Position numbers and translations under genes: made by a program
Source of the DNA: Chloroflexia bacterium
Lineage (GTDB): Bacteria > Chloroflexota > Chloroflexia > Thermomicrobiales > JALYUS01
Assembly (NCBI GenBank): GCA_025924435.1
Contig: JAICIL010000076.1
Coordinates: 1-15,491, forward strand
Reading direction: 5' to 3'
DNA length: 15,491 nucleotides
Shown here: positions 13,761-15,491 of the stretch, one piece after another
Numbering within the stretch: position 1 is the first letter of the stretch
Layout of the letters: each line of letters starts with the position of its first letter
The notes under the pieces: model-generated
Told to the model about the DNA's origin: nothing
The model's database searches: none
Seen by the model: only the letters and a program-made list of their open reading frames with translations

Positions 13761-15331
13761 GCGCCACCGCCATGCGGCGAGACGCGCTTGAAGAGGATGA
13801 AGCCTCCTCGCTCGTCAACCACCCGCCAGGCGGGGTCGGCGCGATACCGCGCGATCGCCGCCTGCTCGAAATCGCTCAGTTGCTCGTCGCCGATGATGTA
13901 GTCGGCGCGATCCACGAGCGCCGGGCTTTGCAGGAGCGGATCGCCGGGGAAGAAGTAGACGTAGCGACGGTCGGGCATGAGGCCGCCGAGTTTCTGCGTG
14001 ATGGCGAGCGGCGCATCGGGCGGCACCTGCCCCACCAGCGCGCGACCGGCGTCCGCGCGCGGGTTCGGCCCGTGATGCAGCAGGTACGACTGCACCCAAC
14101 TGGCGGTCGTCTCCTGCTGGATGAGGCTGCACAGCAGCATCCCGCCGACGAGGGCGGTCGCGGTCGCGGTCACGGTCACGCGCGACCATGCGAAGCGCCC
14201 CGCCAGGCGGTCGGCGAGCGGCCCGAGCCTGCCCCCCACCGGGCCGCGCCGCGCCGCGATGTCCGCCACGCTTTCGAGCGCCGCGATCATCAGGAACGGC
14301 ACGATGAGCGCGCTGTAGTGGCTGGTGATGCTGTACTGGGGCGGAAAGTCCGTCAGGATATTCAGCAGGTAGATCGGCAGCGGGATGAGCAGGAGGCGCG
14401 GCTTGAGCAGCGGCAGGAAGGCGAAGGGGAGGAGGAGATCGAAGGTGTAGCGAATCTTTGCCGGGGTGAGGATGTGTCGCGCGACGAACCAGGGCCGGGT
14501 GAGCGACGATTTCACGATGCCGTTGAGGCCGCCGCCCAGCCACGCGTAGTGATCCTCGTAGATGTACCCGGCGGTCGAGAAGTGCGGCACGATCACATAG
14601 ACGGCGAGGAAGAACCACGCCGCGCCGACGACGAGCGGCAGCCAGGAGACCGTCCACTTTCGCCGTTCGAGCAGGGCATACACGCCGAACATGGCGATCA
14701 CGAGCGCCACGTCGTTGCGCGTGAGCAGGGCGACCGCGAACATCGCCCAGAGCAGCCGCGTGCGCCCCGACCGGTAGGCGAGCCACGCGAAGAAGAAGGT
14801 CCACATGATCGTGTTGCGGGTCCGGAACTGGCTGACGTTCGTGCTGTGGACGAAGAGCAGCGAGAGATAGAGGAGGGAGAAGAGGACGCAGGCGCTGCGG
14901 CGGACCGTCGGCATCAGATACCGGGCGAGTGCGTACACGCCAACGCCGCCGAGCGCGATCGCCGCCGTCTGCACGAGGACCACGGCGATGTTGCCGCCCA
15001 GCAGCCGGTAGAGCGGCGCGAGGAGCACCTCGATGAGGATCACATCCCGTCCGAGATCGGTCGTCGTCCAGGTGTAGGTGGAAACTTCGAGGAAACGCCC
15101 GTGCGCGGTATTCCAGATCGGCTGCGTGTCCACGACGATGTCGAAGCCCCACCGCAGGCTGTCCCGCCAGTAGAGGCTCATCAGGGTGAAGAGAATGAAG
15201 TACCCGGCGACGAGCGCGCCGAGGAGCGCGGGCGCGCCGCGGTCGAGGGCATCGAGCATCGCGGCCCCGCGCCGTGCCCGTGCGATCTCCGCCGTTGCCG
15301 CCGCTGTACCCGCCTGATTCTTGAGCGCCAT
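13757..15331 (-). CDS. DUF2079 membrane protein
   Basis: 524 residues from the ATG at 15331; a GTG start at 15358 is also in frame but has no ribosome site. Around ten membrane helices are visible. DUF2079 features are present: WGFDIVVDTQPIWNTAHGRF (61-80) in the first loop, LLTRNDVALVIAMFGVYALLERR (202-224), and SHYSALIVPFLMIAALE (337-353). A soluble C-terminal tail (about 430-524) holds DRRYVYFFPGDPLL and ADYIIGDEQLS. The family belongs to the GT-C-like membrane proteins thought to act on polyprenyl-linked sugars, with no settled reaction. The stop overlaps the GTG start of the next gene (GTGA), so the two are surely cotranscribed and probably work together. First gene of the visible operon; its promoter would be in 15332-15420. 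Confidence 0.8.
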   Translation of the reverse strand: MALKNQAGTAAATAEIARARRGAAMLDALDRGAPALLGALVAGYFILFTLMSLYWRDSLRWGFDIVVDTQPIWNTAHGRFLEVSTYTWTTTDLGRDVILIEVLLAPLYRLLGGNIAVVLVQTAAIALGGVGVYALARYLMPTVRRSACVLFSLLYLSLLFVHSTNVSQFRTRNTIMWTFFFAWLAYRSGRTRLLWAMFAVALLTRNDVALVIAMFGVYALLERRKWTVSWLPLVVGAAWFFLAVYVIVPHFSTAGYIYEDHYAWLGGGLNGIVKSSLTRPWFVARHILTPAKIRYTFDLLLPFAFLPLLKPRLLLIPLPIYLLNILTDFPPQYSITSHYSALIVPFLMIAALESVADIAARRGPVGGRLGPLADRLAGRFAWSRVTVTATATALVGGMLLCSLIQQETTASWVQSYLLHHGPNPRADAGRALVGQVPPDAPLAITQKLGGLMPDRRYVYFFPGDPLLQSPALVDRADYIIGDEQLSDFEQAAIARYRADPAWRVVDERGGFILFKRVSPHGGGA

Positions 15332-15370
15332 ACCCCGTCGTTTCCACCCGCCGCACACCTGGCACGGTAT

Positions 15371-15400
15371 CCTAACACAGGTTAGGACTTACGCGGTTGG
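15371..15400. other. Inverted repeat with IS-end-like flank
   Basis: CCTAAC-ACAG-GTTAGG (15371-15386) is a perfect 6-bp palindrome with a 4-base loop. It runs into TTAGGACTTACGCGG, which resembles the outer end of several insertion sequences (AGGACTTACGC-type). No transposase follows because the contig ends. It could also be an operator for the DUF2079 gene, 40 bp away. Confidence 0.3.
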
Positions 15401-15416
15401 ATACATTTTGTTGGTG

Positions 15417-15491
15417 GTGGCGGGGGGTGGGGCGGGCCAGCCCGGGCGGCGGGGGGCGCCCCCCCCCCCGGGGGGGGGGATGAGCAGGGGA
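15417..15491. other. Low-complexity G/C tail at the right edge
   Basis: Mostly G and C homopolymers, ending in a C-run followed by a G-run and a short mixed tail. No gene or plausible regulatory element is seen. It mirrors the left edge and looks like low-quality contig-end sequence. Confidence 0.55.

Noticed and set aside
13772..15385. 537-residue open frame on the plus strand opposite the DUF2079 gene
   Set aside because: Composition is Arg/Glu/His-rich with no domain; the minus strand shows clear membrane helices and DUF2079 motifs.

Overview
The window is a GC-rich bacterial stretch of about 15.5 kb. Both ends run into G/C homopolymer, so it is probably a whole metagenomic contig rather than a slice of a finished chromosome. 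Gene content fits an environmental, possibly thermophilic, free-living bacterium: a GH57 alpha-glucanotransferase-type enzyme, a six-hairpin glycosidase, a very large BNR/sortilin-like beta-propeller protein, a DUF2079 membrane protein, a VapBC pair and a DUF4118 membrane protein. I would guess Chloroflexota or a neighbouring deep-branching phylum, but nothing here fixes the taxon. No rRNA, tRNA, CRISPR array, phage gene or intact transposase was seen.

Layout. (1) 34-1522, minus strand: a tightly packed three-gene operon, VapB-like antitoxin -> VapC PIN toxin (one-base overlap) -> AadA-like nucleotidyltransferase (8 bp gap). (2) 1523-1732: divergent promoter region. (3) 1733-6139: two carbohydrate enzymes facing each other tail to tail, a GH57 alpha-amylase/4-alpha-glucanotransferase (+) and an MGH1/GH63-like (alpha/alpha)6 glycosidase (-). 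(4) 6140-6292: an intergenic stretch filled with a heptamer tandem repeat and a long imperfect hairpin. (5) 6293-7428, minus strand: a four-helix DUF4118 membrane protein with a worn-down histidine-kinase tail, followed by a stand-alone receiver. (6) 7630-10893: a 1087-residue BNR/VPS10-like propeller protein with no signal peptide. (7) 10910-11001: a striking 92-nt dispersed palindrome. (8) 11016-11447: an unrecognised 143-residue protein. (9) 11460-15331, minus strand: two polytopic membrane proteins of glycosyltransferase-C type, translationally coupled through a GTGA overlap.

How the parts may fit. The GH57 and GH63-like enzymes could serve alpha-glucan storage or turnover. The membrane pair probably acts on lipid-linked sugars or envelope glycans. 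The DUF4118 protein and receiver look like the remains or a minimal form of a two-component system, since no HATPase domain is visible. The toxin-antitoxin operon with its nucleotidyltransferase is the most accessory-like gene cluster.

The least expected structure is in the non-coding DNA. One degenerate family of 7-bp tandem repeats occurs at three places: supplying the GH57 stop codon, upstream of the GH63-like gene, and in frame inside the propeller gene. Two further dispersed-repeat-like palindromes sit just after stop codons. I found no clearly new multi-gene system. The best leads are the repeat families, the toxin-antitoxin-linked nucleotidyltransferase and the kinase-less DUF4118/receiver pair.
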